A DNA stretch of 64,000 nt, taken from Brachionus rotundiformis. Lineage: Eukaryota > Rotifera > Eurotatoria > Ploima > Brachionidae. The DNA is taken from contig JAESIW010000180.1 of NCBI GenBank assembly GCA_016802295.1, forward strand, positions 922,523-986,522. The letters are read 5' to 3'. Under the pieces are notes generated by a model. It was not told where the DNA came from. It saw nothing but the letters and a program-made list of their open reading frames with translations, and ran no database searches. A program made the translations under genes and the position numbers. Positions 51,601 to 62,877 of this stretch are shown here, one piece after another (the first letter of the stretch is position 1; every line of letters begins with the position of its first letter).

Positions 51601-52582
51601 CGATCACTGCCGCAATTTTGGTCACATCAAAACAGAGGGTCTGGACAGCTCGCAATTTAGTGCCCAGGAGCTCAAGCGATTCGAGGACTTGTACAAAATG
51701 CACTGTGAGCGCATTGTTGACTCGCTTACATTGCTCAGATTTGAGAGCATACGCGACATTTGGCTCAGCTTTTGGCGCGCTGGTTCTTCCAATATTCAAA
51801 TGCAAAACGAATACGAAAATCAGCTGAGCTCGCAGCGTTTTTACATGCTGTGCGAATTGCCCCAAGTGATCGAGTTTGTGAAGCATGCCGATCACGAGTT
51901 CTATCAATTTTGCATTGAAATATTGATACCTGACGTGCTCGGCTCGTTGCCGCACAATTTGGTACAAAGCATCCGAGCATTGAGCAAAAATGTGGACACT
52001 TGGCTCAACCAAGCGCTGTGCAATACACCCGAGCCAATGAAGCAAGTCAAACTGGCCATCATAAACACATTCTCAATGACTCTAAGACGGTACACATCGC
52101 TTAATCATTTGGCTCAGACTGTCAAAAATTCGCTCCAAAACGAAACCATTTTGGCACAGATGTTGAATGACATAAATCGAGTTGACTTTAATTACATTCG
52201 CGAGCAGGCCAAGTGGATATGCGGATGTGACGAGCGGGTGATAACCCGGCTTGAGAATGAGTTCAAGGACTCGCTGAGAAACCACTCACAGTGGAGTCTG
52301 GAGGTGTGGATCGCGTGGCTGGATAACACGGCTACCACTTTGCTACGCGAATACGAAGGCACCGAGAACTATGCCAAGATGGCCAGGCAGTTTTTGCTCA
52401 AATGGACGTTCATGTGCTCGTCAATAGTGCGCGATTTGACTCTGAGAAGTGCGCCAACCTTTGGCAGCTTTCATCTCATTCGTTTGCTTTACGACGAGTA
52501 CATGTGCTATTTGATTGAGATAAAGATTGCCCATCAACTCGACCAAAGTCCCTTGGCAACCATGTGCAACTCGGACTGCTAG
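48618..52582 (+). CDS. RFX-family winged-helix transcription factor, three exons, 913 aa
   Basis: A nuclear DNA-binding protein that recognises X-box motifs; RFX1-3-type members drive ciliary genes in animals. Exons are 48618-48779, 49792-50472 and 50684-52582, all joined in phase 0; 2742 nt. The first ATG has an in-frame TAA two codons upstream. Residues 1-280 are Ser/Thr/Gln/Asn-rich and disordered, with a run of glutamines, and further Gln runs follow in exon 3. The DNA-binding domain spans about residues 357-433 (WLIDNFEPAEGCSLRRSTLY ... RLGTRGNSKYHYYGIRVK), including the recognition-helix residues RRLGTRGNSKYHYYG. After a disordered linker comes the conserved extended dimerisation region, with LIRLLYDEYMCYLIE near the end. 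Exon 1 is short and low-complexity, so the start exon is less certain than the rest. Coding exons 2-3 are much richer in G+C than neighbouring genes. AATAAA is at 52930-52935. RFX1/2/3 or RFX4/6 membership needs a tree. Confidence 0.92.
48807..48828. repeat. (AC)n microsatellite
   Basis: A run of about ten AC units near the donor end of RFX intron 1. Confidence 0.9.
48880..49620 (+). repeat. Three diverged tandem copies with a conserved palindrome, RFX intron 1
   Basis: Three units start near 48880, 49141 and 49386. Each has AGCCGGAATTGTCC at its heart. The 17-bp palindromic sites lie at 48945-48961, 49204-49220 and 49447-49463 (spacing 259 and 243 bp): outer arms TGTCC/GGACA are kept in all three, the inner GC/GC in copies 1 and 3 only. 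Downstream each unit carries GACA..TTTATTG and a TTTTACCT..AG.TTGG motif, and units 1 and 2 share AATAGGA.CCAA further on. The rest has diverged. They are not coding in any frame. Either conserved intronic binding sites or remains of a small transposon array would fit. Confidence 0.8.
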
Positions 52583-54414
52583 CCCAAAATAACCAATTTA
52601 AATATTTATTCCACTTTTAAACCATTTTATGTCCATAATGTTTTTTAAAAAAACTGAAAATTTTTTTTTTTTTTTTCACTAATTATTAAATATTTGAATC
52701 TTAATTTTTAAGATTTACAAATTAGAATATTCTAAATTGGTAGTTCTTGAGTGTCTAATTGCGACAGAGACATTTGTCACTGTTTAATTAAGATGAAATG
52801 AATTATTGTTTCGTTGTGCTACGACGACAAATGAATGATATTTGTGTTATTTTTGTTGTTAAATTTTCTTATTTTGTTTTTAGTTAATTAAAATGTTCGA
52901 TGTAAATTAAATATTTAATTTTTAAAAGTAATAAACTTATTGAAAAACAATACTATCTTTTTATTATTTTTTTTTATTAGGAAAATAAAAAAGAATATTG
53001 TACCAACTTGGATTTATTTGTTTCTAAAATAGTTTCTGCCATTTTTATGTGTGTTTTGAAGCAAAGTAACTATAGTGATGAGATAGCAGTTTGCTTAATA
53101 AAAAAAAACCTAAGTAACCTACAATTAATTCTTGTTTAGTGATAGCTTATGCTAAGTCGTTGTAAAACATTAAAAATTAGCTTGGAAGAAAATAATTAGT
53201 TAAGAATTGGCTAAAGAAGTAGGTTAAATCTTGGATTTGTTGCGTAACAAGACCAACTTTTCTGAAAAACAAGAATAATTATTACACCTAGTCAAAACAT
53301 CTTTAAAATTTTTTATTAAAATAAAATTAATATAGAATTGTTGACCAAATTATAAGTTATTTTGGTCCAAGCTCTGTGGTGAACAATGTGCCAACCTATT
53401 TCATAAAATTGAGATTCTATTTTTAAAAATTTTGTGAAACATTGTTCAGCTTTAATTGACAGCTTTCGATTTGAAAACTTTTAGAATAATAAATTTATAT
53501 CTCTATATTACTTAAATAGACGCTCTAATTTAAGATAAAGTCCTTAGTTTTTATAATTATTTATGATTTATAATAGCTTAAAAATTTTTACATAAGACTC
53601 TGGCTTTTTTTAAATCTAAATTAATGTAATAATTCATTTGGCTAACCAAAAATGATAAAAACTTTAAATGCAAAATTTAATTTACAATTTAAAAAAAAAT
53701 TAAATAATTCAATTATTTTTGGTGTTGTGATTTGATTCTAATTTCAAAATATAAAAATAACTTACATTTCTTAAGACGATTGAAAATATCTGATTTAATT
53801 AGCTTTACCAAAGGTTGTTGCTTTGAAAAAAATTATCAAATAAATTTATATATGTAAATTTGAACAAATTGCAGCTACATTTTCTGTGAAACAATCATTT
53901 TAAAATCTCTATTTTTTTGAATTTTAACTAAGAGAAATTTTAATTTGGCAACATAAATACATACCATTTTAAATTAATATGAATCTTTATTCAGCTCATT
54001 AAAAAAATCTTTCAATTTTTATTTCACAAAAAATTTGTTACCAATTGATTTATTTGATTATTGAATAATATGACATTATCATAAAAATTTATTTAAAAAA
54101 ACATTTTTTTTGACACAAAGATGAGACAAAATTGTCAAGTTTATGTTATAGAAATCGAGGATAATTAGTAATAAAATAAAACTTTTCATTATGCCGCTCT
54201 AAATTACTCAAAAAAACTATTTCAAAATTTTAAATTCAAATATAATTACTCTAAACCTATGACTCAATGTATTTACTCGTGTAAAAGAAAAACACCTTGT
54301 TTCTAAATTGGTTCTTTGTAAGTAAAGGTGCATAGACGCTTTTAACACTTGAGAAAGTTTATAAATATTGCAGAAATATTTGAAAATTCTAATTAATAAC
54401 AAAAAGAAAGCTTA
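52583..54414. other. RFX 3' UTR and AT-rich intergenic sequence
   Basis: The first 350 bp or so are the likely RFX 3' UTR, ending near the AATAAA at 52930. The remainder has no recognisable gene. Confidence 0.5.
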
Positions 54415-55626
54415 ATGGAATCGAATTCAAAATTCTTCACCATATACTTGAGCTACTGCTGGCAAGACCAAGATATAGCGCGGGAACTTGCTGAATACAT
54501 CTCCCAAATGGGGTTCAATGTCTTGTTTGATGAAGATGATGAAAAACTTAATTTAAATATTTTTAATGCAATTTACAAGTGTGATCTAATACTGGCTTGT
54601 CTCAGTAAGAGGTACTTAAGCTGCTTTGCTTGTCAACAGGAGTCGAAATATTTTTTTGAAAAAAAAATACCAAGCTTGGCTGTGTCGCTGGAAAAAGATT
54701 TTATACCAGGGAAATACATATCAAAACTAATTGCTGGTAAACAATACAAAAAGCTAATCAAACCAATTCAATATCCTCACTCAAAATCAGCTTTATTTCA
54801 AGAGTTGAACAAAATTTATTCTAGATTGCAGTATTTAGATATTGTTAACCAACGGCATGAAAACAGATTTCCAACTGATGAAGAAATAGTTAAGAGAAAA
54901 GCAGCTTATGAAAGTAATCTAAATTCTCTAATCGAAAAAGAAAAGTATGAAGTGAATAGAGAGAGAGATAATATAAAAAAATTATTTATCTATGATGACT
55001 TTGATGGTGGTTTAATGAAAGAAGTACCAGTAATTTACAGATGGTTCAATAAGTACCCGACTGTAACTTTATCTAATTTTCCAGCATTTTCTCCCACAGG
55101 GGATTTAAATGACGCGGTTTTCCCATACCCTGCAGACTCGCTTCAAGACCTCGAAGCATCACTTAAGCAAAAAATGTCTCCTAATGGAAGAGGGTTCTCT
55201 CCAAGTCATTTGAACACTCAAAGAACTGTTAATCTTTGCCGATTGTCTATCGATTATGATGAAATATTGGCACAAAAAAAAAATGATAAACCTGATTATG
55301 CACACGAATACTACACCAAGTTGTTAGAAAGACACACAAGATTGGATACAACTTTGGGCAACAATAATTTGTGGCGAAATTTTAGTGGCTTTCCAGGTCC
55401 TGATAGAACTGAAGAAGAAATGGAAAAGCGAAAAAAATTGGATACCGACCTGAGCATAATGAAGAAAAGAAGAATTGAATTATCTGAGTTTTTTAATCAT
55501 CGGTATAACAACTGTACTTCGGACAATTTTTGTAAATTTGCTCTACAAATGTTGAAAAATAATGAAGAATTAGAAAATTTTTTAGAAAAAAAAACTTATG
55601 TAGAAATTCCCTTGCCAAATTTTTGA
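54415..55626 (+). CDS. TIR-domain protein with unrecognised C-terminal region, 403 aa
   Basis: A single-exon gene beginning at ATG 54415. Residues 7-110 read as a TIR domain: FFTIYLSYCWQDQDIARELA (strand A and helix A), GFNVLFDED (strand B and loop), AIYKCDLILACLS (strand C), then RYLSCFACQQESKY, in which E76 falls at the position of the catalytic glutamate of NAD-cleaving TIR enzymes in the SxxYLxSxxCxxE pattern. The central part (about 155-200) is strongly charged and likely helical or coiled. The remainder (about 200-403) I do not recognise: it contains SNFPAFSPTGDLNDAVFPYP, a Lys/Glu-rich helix (EEEMEKRKKL) and a helical C-terminus. No death, SAM, LRR or transmembrane segment is evident, so it is not a Toll-like receptor, MyD88 or SARM1. 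It is probably cytosolic. AATAAA is at 55692-55697. The TIR call is good; NADase activity is an inference. Confidence 0.8.
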   Translation: MESNSKFFTIYLSYCWQDQDIARELAEYISQMGFNVLFDEDDEKLNLNIFNAIYKCDLILACLSKRYLSCFACQQESKYFFEKKIPSLAVSLEKDFIPGKYISKLIAGKQYKKLIKPIQYPHSKSALFQELNKIYSRLQYLDIVNQRHENRFPTDEEIVKRKAAYESNLNSLIEKEKYEVNRERDNIKKLFIYDDFDGGLMKEVPVIYRWFNKYPTVTLSNFPAFSPTGDLNDAVFPYPADSLQDLEASLKQKMSPNGRGFSPSHLNTQRTVNLCRLSIDYDEILAQKKNDKPDYAHEYYTKLLERHTRLDTTLGNNNLWRNFSGFPGPDRTEEEMEKRKKLDTDLSIMKKRRIELSEFFNHRYNNCTSDNFCKFALQMLKNNEELENFLEKKTYVEIPLPNF

Positions 55627-55709
55627 TCTATTAATTTTAATTCTTGTTATGGTTTTTCTTTTTTAATTTATTGTACAAATTTGGTTTATTTAATAAAGAA
55701 AATTTTAAA

Positions 55710-57691
55710 ATATTGATTTTTAACTCATTCAGCAGTCATTCTTTTTATTTTATTTCCTTGTGAAAATCCTTTCAAACCAAACCATGGGTTTTAATCTTTA
55801 TTTGCAACGGTCCACTTGTAAAAAATGTTTCTAATTATTAAAAATCATGGATTCAAAATAATTCAATTATCTTGGGACTACAAGAAAAATCTTCTTTATA
55901 ATTATTTATTTTTTTTAAGATCGATTTTTTAGTCGCTTCCTTTTTTTATCGCGGTAAAAGTAAAATCCGAATATAATGAGTTTTTGTACTATGTGTAGTT
56001 AAGTATAAAAACAATACAAAATTAATTATACCGTAAAAAATGCTCTACAATATTAATATTTTTATTATTCTAATTAAAACTGAATATAAAATAAAAAATT
56101 CATATAAGGAAATGAACTTCTTTGGGATATATCTTTTAGGGTTTAAAACTCTTGGAAGAATTTTATCATCTAATTGTTTGAGGTTGACCTTCTGACAACT
56201 GATTAGCTTTAGTGATTCCTTAAAAAACCAATTGTCTGTTCACTTAGTACGCTTGTTGGTTTCACTACATTGGAAAAGTGATGTTTCTAATTCATGCATC
56301 CTGAAATAACTAAAGAAATTTTAGATATAATTTAAGAACCAGTAAAGAACAGATAGAACTGATTACCAAAGGGAATTTTCATGTTCAAAAATTATCATTC
56401 ATTAGAAAATTTTATCTAATTTTTAGTAATGCATAAGCATGTATTTTAACATTGAATTCTGTGTGAATTTAACTCAATAGATGATACTTTAAACGCTTAG
56501 TTCACCTCGTTCTACTTAGATTTCAAAACAATACTTTCTCCATAAAAACTTATTAACTAAAAACTATAAGCTAATTTATTATAAAAACAATCACATAACT
56601 CATTTTACTTACTAACGCTTGGCTAAAAAAAAGGACTTACTTCCATTTCGAGTGGCCTGAGGTTCTCTTCAAAATTATTTAGAACTGAATAAATAAACAT
56701 TGAATTCTTAATTCTTTATAATATAAACAACTTTTATCTAACTAAATAACTATATAATCAATAGATTTATTTAAATTTCAAAATTGTGTTTATTTCAAAA
56801 TTATAAGATGAATTTAAGTTTAAAAAAATGAAGCGCTAATCAACCTTCTTCGTAATTTGAGTCTAATAGGCGGTCATTTCTTTTACTGTGAATAATATGG
56901 TCAAACAGTTACAATAAACACTGTAAGTAAGCTCAAGGTTTATGAACAAAGGAATTTGTCTTGTAAACATGGTGTCTATTGGTTTTAAGCATAAATTGGT
57001 TTCAAAAGGATTAATAGAAAACTCATGACTGTTCACTCTATTTTTTGATGGTAAAAAATTTCTGCAAATGAATTATAAAAAATTAAATTACTTTTTTTTA
57101 TTTCGTAAAAAGAATATTTTAAAAATTATTTGGTCATAAGAGATCAAATTTTTTAAATTTAATTTTTTCCTTAATTAAATAAGAATAAAAAAAAATTCAC
57201 TAATATAAAATTATTGGTTATATGTTAATTGATTAATAGTTGATAAATAGGTATAAAATTATTGAAATTAAAATCATAAATGTACCTGCTGCCAAAATCA
57301 ATACGAGTACCTATGGTCATTTAGAATTTTCGACTTGGTCTGTCAAAGATAATTTAATGTTTGGTTTTTTTCCAAAAATACATTAATGTTTCAATATAAC
57401 CAAATAATTAGATTAAAAATGATCACTATTTGATTAAATTTTCTATGGAATGATCAATAAATACTTTGATTAAAATACACAGGATGTTCGGTATGCTTAA
57501 TTTTACCAAGATAAAAAATACTTCCTTAAAGTATGCATCTTTGATATGGAATCAAAATCCCGAATAAAAATTCACACTTTCTGTCTATCTAATTAATTGA
57601 ATGAGTATTTATACTCTTGGATAATTTGCTGATTCATTAAAAACAAAAATCAGATCTACTAAGACAATTAATTATCTCAAACAATCAAATA
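55710..57691. other. AT-rich spacer between TIR gene and nanos
   Basis: No gene was seen. A patch at 56295-56390 resembles the repeat at 46150-46230. Confidence 0.45.
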
Positions 57692-58216
57692 ATGGAATTG
57701 GTCAGAGCTAACATATTGGTTAATGGATTACAAGAATATGTAAATTCAATTAAATCAAGCAACAACTTGATGGATTTAATTAAGCACAACCATCCAAACA
57801 ACATGAATGGTTCTTGTTCGGTGTCACCAAATTCTTCAGTTGATTCAGCCATTTCGCTTACATCAAATTCACATTGTTCTTCATCACAAGAAATTATTAA
57901 TCTATCGACTAGACTCAGACCATCCGAAATAATTAAATTCGATTTGAACAAATACACTAACCAAAGTGCACGTATCTTGGAAAGGAATCCTAGCAAGCAA
58001 ATAAGCTGCACATTTTGCAAAAGAAATGGTGAACCTGAGCACATTTACAAATCTCATTCGATCAAAAACATCCAAGGAAGAGTCACTTGTCCACTTCTTA
58101 AAGAGTATGTTTGTCCAGCATGTGGTGAATCAGGTGAAAATGCGCACACAATAACTTACTGTAAAAAATTCAAGACCCAAAAGCGACACCAAATTTTAAC
58201 ACAAAAATTTTACTAA
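57692..58216 (+). CDS. nanos: Nanos-type zinc-finger protein, 174 aa
   Basis: Nanos proteins repress translation of target mRNAs with Pumilio and the CCR4-NOT complex, maintaining germline and stem cells. The C-terminal half carries both CCHC fingers intact: C106, C109, H122, C133 and C141, C144, H152, C157, within the family pattern CxFCKxNG ... GxVxCPxLxxYxCPxCGxxGxxAHTxxYC. The N-terminal 100 residues are Ser/Asn-rich and unconserved apart from a helical start; I could not find a clear NOT1-binding motif. It is a single exon starting at the first ATG of the frame. AATAAA at 58324-58329 ends the gene about 215 bp before the Pin1 start, so the two are closely packed but separately terminated. 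Short length is normal for invertebrate Nanos. Confidence 0.93.
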   Translation: MELVRANILVNGLQEYVNSIKSSNNLMDLIKHNHPNNMNGSCSVSPNSSVDSAISLTSNSHCSSSQEIINLSTRLRPSEIIKFDLNKYTNQSARILERNPSKQISCTFCKRNGEPEHIYKSHSIKNIQGRVTCPLLKEYVCPACGESGENAHTITYCKKFKTQKRHQILTQKFY

Positions 58217-58543
58217 AATTATATTTTATTAAAAAACAAAAATTCTATTAATTTTTATATGTATATCAAAATTTCATTATCGTTTAAATTTGCTTTTTAA
58301 AGATTAATTTTCGATTATTGTTTAATAAAATACTCTAAAATTTAGTTCACTCTCTACTTGGATCATTTGTACCCTGGTTGGTATTAAATTTTATTATTTT
58401 CAACACTGTACCCACTCAAGTAAAATGTTAACTTACATTTTATTTTCACAATAAACCACATCATCTGAACATGAGGATAACAAATCAGGTTTAATTACAC
58501 TTTTTAATAACAAAACGATTTTTTTCAAAAAAAAAGTGCAAAA

Positions 58544-59112
58544 ATGTCTTCACTACCAGAAGGTTGGGAAAAACACACTTCCAAAAGCACAGGTAAGTTA
58601 ATATGATCGATAACAGAAAAAGGAATTTAAAATTAATTATCTTTTTAGGAAGAACTTATTATCTTAACATACATACAAAGCAGAGTCAGTGGGACTTTCC
58701 GACAAGTCCTGCTACAGTTGGAAAGCAAGTTAGATGCAGCCATTTACTGGTAAAGCATCGAGACTCGCGTCGGCCTTCTTCTTGGCGCGAGGAAACAATT
58801 ACTAGAAGCAAGGATGAAGCATTAGACATTTTAAAAGGTAAATGCTTTGATATTTAATTAAACCAAGTGGACTGTAAGCTGGAAATTATAGATTACCGAG
58901 ATAAGATTGTAAAAGGAGAAGAAAAATTCCAAGATTTGGCATCAAAATTCAGCGATTGCTCATCGGCTCACAAAGGTGGCGATTTGGGCTTTTTTTCAAC
59001 TGGTCAAATGCAAAAGCCTTTCGAAGAGGCTTCTTTTGCGCTCCAAGTGGGCGAACTCAGTGAACCAGTTTTCACTGATTCCGGTGTACATATTATTCTT
59101 AGAACTGCTTGA
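58544..59112 (+). CDS. PIN1: Peptidyl-prolyl isomerase Pin1, three exons, 152 aa
   Basis: Isomerises phospho-Ser/Thr-Pro bonds in signalling and cell-cycle proteins, in nucleus and cytoplasm. Exons are 58544-58592, 58649-58837 and 58892-59112 with introns of 56 and 54 bp; 459 nt in frame. The WW domain (residues 4-34) has W8, W31 and P34, and the phosphate-binding loop S13-K14 matches Ser16-Arg17 of human Pin1. The parvulin domain begins VRCSHLLVKH, with the basic phosphate pocket K52, R57, R58, catalytic C102 in FSDCSSA, GQMQKPFEEASFAL, and the C-terminal DSGVHIILRT. The offset to human numbering is 11 throughout the catalytic domain, owing to a shorter N-terminus and linker. All key residues are present, so it should be active. 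AATAAA is at 59303-59308. Confidence 0.97.
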
Positions 59113-59329
59113 AAATTTTTTTATTTTTGTTTAAAAATTTGTAGCGAACTTAACATTAAAATTTATTTTGCAGATTAAAAATTTCAAAAAATCTAAAATT
59201 TAAACTTAATTTCTTGTTTCTAAATTTAACCCCAAAAATTATATTTATACTCTAGTATAAATATTTTTGCTTTAAAGTAAATTGATCTTAAAATTTTAAT
59301 CAAATAAACAAGACCTAAATTCATTTAAT

Positions 59330-61239
59330 GGCAAAATGCTGAAACAAAGCTAACATAAGTTAAATAAATGACTATCAAATATTATTAAAAAGACGAATAA
59401 AATTAAATATTTTATTGTTATTGTTAGTGTTTTTGTAAATTGTTAACAATTCTTCAAAAGTCAATTCAAATAATTATTAAACTACTTGGCAACTAATTTT
59501 TATCCATATTATATATGATTAATATTTCTAAAAAACACTTATCTTAAATTTAGTCGGAACCGTGCTTTTTTTTGTAATTCCTAGTTAATTAGATATATAA
59601 ATTTGTAATTTGAATAATTTGAAAAAAAATAAATTTTTTGTGTTCTTTCAAATTTTTAATCAAATAAATCGTTTAAAAAATTCGAATTTTATAATCAATT
59701 ATTAATTTTTAGGTCATTTCTAAACTCGAAATTTTTTAATTGGGAAACCTAATTGAGAGGATACAAGAAAGAGATCTCAACTTTTTAAATTGAACAAAGA
59801 TTCATTAACTTTAAAAAAATATATTCAAAAATTTAATCAACATTCAAAATTAAGATTTTCTTAAATTAAACTTTAAGATTTGATTAAAAAATAGTTTTTT
59901 TTTGAATTAATTCATTATTTTAAGTTTTAGTTAATAACAACATGTTCCTTAATTGTTAATTTTTCAAATATTTTTTTTAATTTAATATGGTTTGGCGAAA
60001 GATTTAAAGAATTTTTTTTATCTCAATATTATTTATTTTTTTAAATTAAAAAAAAAATTCAACGGGCTATTCAGGTTTGGTTTTTCGTGGTAATTTATTA
60101 AATTTTGTAAAAAAAATAATTCTCGACAACTTAAAAATGAGAACAAACCTTATAAGAACACGCTTTATTAATTGCCACTGGCTATTATATATAAATAAAT
60201 TATATTTCCTTTTTCAAAATTAGTCATCAAGTTTTCTCCATTATTTTTTTTTAAAAATTGTCAAAAAGAAAAAATTTCCCAGACGTTCTAAATAGCTTTT
60301 TATTTATGGATTTGGAACTTTTTTCGAATTTTCCGACTCCTTTAACTTCCCCCTCTCAGTGAACAATTTTATAAGAATACCAATACACAAATAGTCTTTA
60401 ATTACAAAATGCCTTTAATCTTTAATTTTTATGTAAATAGAAAAAGAATTAGTAAGCTCTTGATAAATTTTTTATTTAGGACATTGGTCAGCCAGCAAGT
60501 AACTATCATAACATTTTTGATAATTTGCTTTCAATATTCCATGAGTTAAATAACCATTTTTTTAGATTTATTTTTTTTGATTCCTTTCAAGGGTTGATGA
60601 CATTTTATTAATTTTTTTTTGTTCCATTATTTAAAAAATGACCACAAGAGTTTCGATGTTTTAAAATTTTGAAATATTTAAATTATAAAAATCAATATTA
60701 CAAAGTAAATAGAGCTAAATTAAAAGAGAAAAAAATTCTTTCAGAATAATAATTAGTTATGTAACTATGTTTTAAATTATTAATCTATTTAATATTTTAT
60801 TTTTGATATCAAAATCTAAAATAAACTTTATCTCAATTTAAGCATCATCAGGATTTGTTTTTAAACTATAGGGATTCTTTTTAGTATACATTACTTATTG
60901 AATTGGGTCATTCAAGTGAATTTTAATTTAAAAATTGAAGAATTCTTCGATTTTTTAATTAAAAAATCTCTTAAGTGGTTTAACTATTTGCATTGCAAAT
61001 TTTCGAAGCCAAAACAATATTGTCCAGTTCAAGTTTAAATTTTAAACTTGTTCAAAGTTCTAATTAAAAGACTCAGCTTGCTAAGGTTATATAAAAAAAT
61101 ATACCTATAATAATTATGAAATTGCAAAAAGCTCATATAACTTTCTATAGCAACTATGGAACTTATTCAAATATCTAATGTTATTAGCATAGTTATATCT
61201 GGATCTAAAAACCTTAATATTTTTTTAGCTTAATTTAAT
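59330..61239. other. AT-rich intergenic sequence
   Basis: No gene was seen. Just before the next start, TTTTTTTAG at 61220-61228 is a good 3' splice site 12 bp upstream of the ATG, so a 5' UTR intron or trans-spliced leader acceptor is possible. Confidence 0.4.
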
Positions 61240-62413
61240 ATGACTTCTCAGACATCGATCAAGAAGCTGCCTCCTATCAAGGAAGATGTCAACACTTTGA
61301 AGCAACGTGTCCAAGATGTAGCAAGAAAATTTCTCTCTTGATTACAAATTAATAATATTTAATAAAAAAAGCTTGAAAGAGAAGTGTCCCAGTATAAATC
61401 GAGACTGGAAGAGCTCAGAAAAGCCAAAAACAACTTGATTATAAAAAAAACCACCGAATATGTCAAAACTGGAGCCCCTGGTCAGCAAGCGTAATTTTTA
61501 TCTTATGTGATTGTTTGGGTTTAGTTAAGTTAACAGAAATTGTAGAGAAAAACCAAATGTGACCCCTCCGGAGACAGAACAAGCTCCGCCAGTTAATTCG
61601 CAATACACCGAAGTAACCAGATAATTTTTAATTGTAGCCAGAATTTCAGTCTTTGCTAAGGAATTGGAAAAAATGGTTCAAACTCTCCAAGACGAATTGG
61701 GCGAGCTAAGAAATTTGATTGCAGCTTTAAAACTTGAAAATGACGAGCTAAAAGTAAACTGAAATAAAATTTTATTTGGTCAAGAAATTTTTAGAGCTAT
61801 CTTTAAATAAATTTCCAATTATTAAACTATTTAGACCATTCCATTACTTAATGGAAAAAGATTGTTTGATTGTCATTGGACTCATTGATAAAAATTTAAG
61901 AGTTAGCTTTTATATGGTACATGGTGACCATTTTGTAAATAAAAATAAATTTATTTAAAAAAGAATGCTTTTGATAATTTGACCAAACTAATGGTATGAC
62001 TTAAAAGCTTTTTTCTTTAGAATGAATTAGATCAAAGCAAAAAACGGTTCGATGAGGAATTGTCTCGCTCTATGAACAAAAATGAAGAATATAAGCGAGA
62101 AATTAGGCAATGGGAAGTAATGTATAAAGAATGGATGCAAATGATGGAAGATCGAGTGACCAATATAAACAGAACTCATCAAATCTTGCAAGTATAAAGA
62201 TTTCTGTTAGTTTTGAGTTGTGTCTAAGTCAAGTCAGTTAAAGGGGAAAAGCTTTATTAAATAATCAAAAAAGTTAATTGGTAATCAATCTTGATGTGAT
62301 ATTTTGACTGACTTTTAAAATTTTAGCACAATTCTACTTTTATAATTTTTTTTGCTAATAAATTATTTATTTAGCAATGTATAAGACCTCCAGAAGATTC
62401 AGCCAATAATTAA
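61240..62413 (+). CDS. Coiled-coil protein, six exons, 188 aa
   Basis: Not assigned to a known family. Exons are 61240-61317, 61372-61490, 61546-61612, 61661-61753, 62021-62191 and 62375-62413; introns are 54, 55, 48, 267 and 183 bp; 567 nt in frame. The product has an N-terminal coiled coil (about residues 13-48, KEDVNTLKQRVQD joined to LEREVSQYKSRLEELRKAK), a Pro/Thr/Gln-rich hinge (about 55-87), and a long second coiled coil (about 88-175, ELEKMVQTLQDELGELR ... NELDQSKKRFDEEL ... EYKREIRQWEVMYKEWMQMM), then a short tail. Heptads continue smoothly across the splice joins, which supports the model. The exon 3-4 acceptor (CTAAG at 61656-61660) is the weakest choice. A scaffold or cytoskeletal role is plausible but not shown. 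AATAAA is at 62504-62509. Confidence 0.72.
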
Positions 62414-62877
62414 ATTATTAAGTTGGTGATTTAGTCCTTTTTAAATGTAATGATAATTTTAAATGCCAAATTTATTTTATTTTATTTAGTTAAAATTTGA
62501 TTTAATAAATTATTTAATTGTTTTGAAACAATCGAATAATATTGTCAGTTTTTTTGCCACTACTAAAAAGTTTTAACCAAGCAAAAATCTTCTAATTTAA
62601 AATATAGATAATTTGATTATTAAAATTTTCGATTTTTTTAAACAAAGAATCAAATGTTAGTTTATCTGTAAAACTTATAGTTTAGGAAAGAGTAAAATAA
62701 GATGTTTTCATTAAAATTATCTAAATAATATGTGACTGTGAAAAAAGCTATTTTTGACAAGATCTATGGAAATTTCAAAGATCAGAACATATACAACTCA
62801 GCGTGGGTCCTTGAAACCGAAACATCACTCGCTATAAGATATTAAACTTAGATTAATTGAGTTAATTAATACTAAGA
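62414..62877. other. 3' UTR and AT-rich spacer
   Basis: The first 100 bp or so are the likely 3' UTR of the coiled-coil gene; nothing else was recognised. Confidence 0.4.

Noticed and set aside
51575..52045. 156-codon minus-strand frame opposite the RFX dimerisation region
   Set aside because: Shadow of a G+C-rich coding exon, as are the other minus-strand frames at 49915-50196, 50714-51118 and 51765-52285.
57685..58044. 119-codon minus-strand frame over nanos
   Set aside because: Mirror of the nanos coding strand; the plus strand has the intact double CCHC signature.
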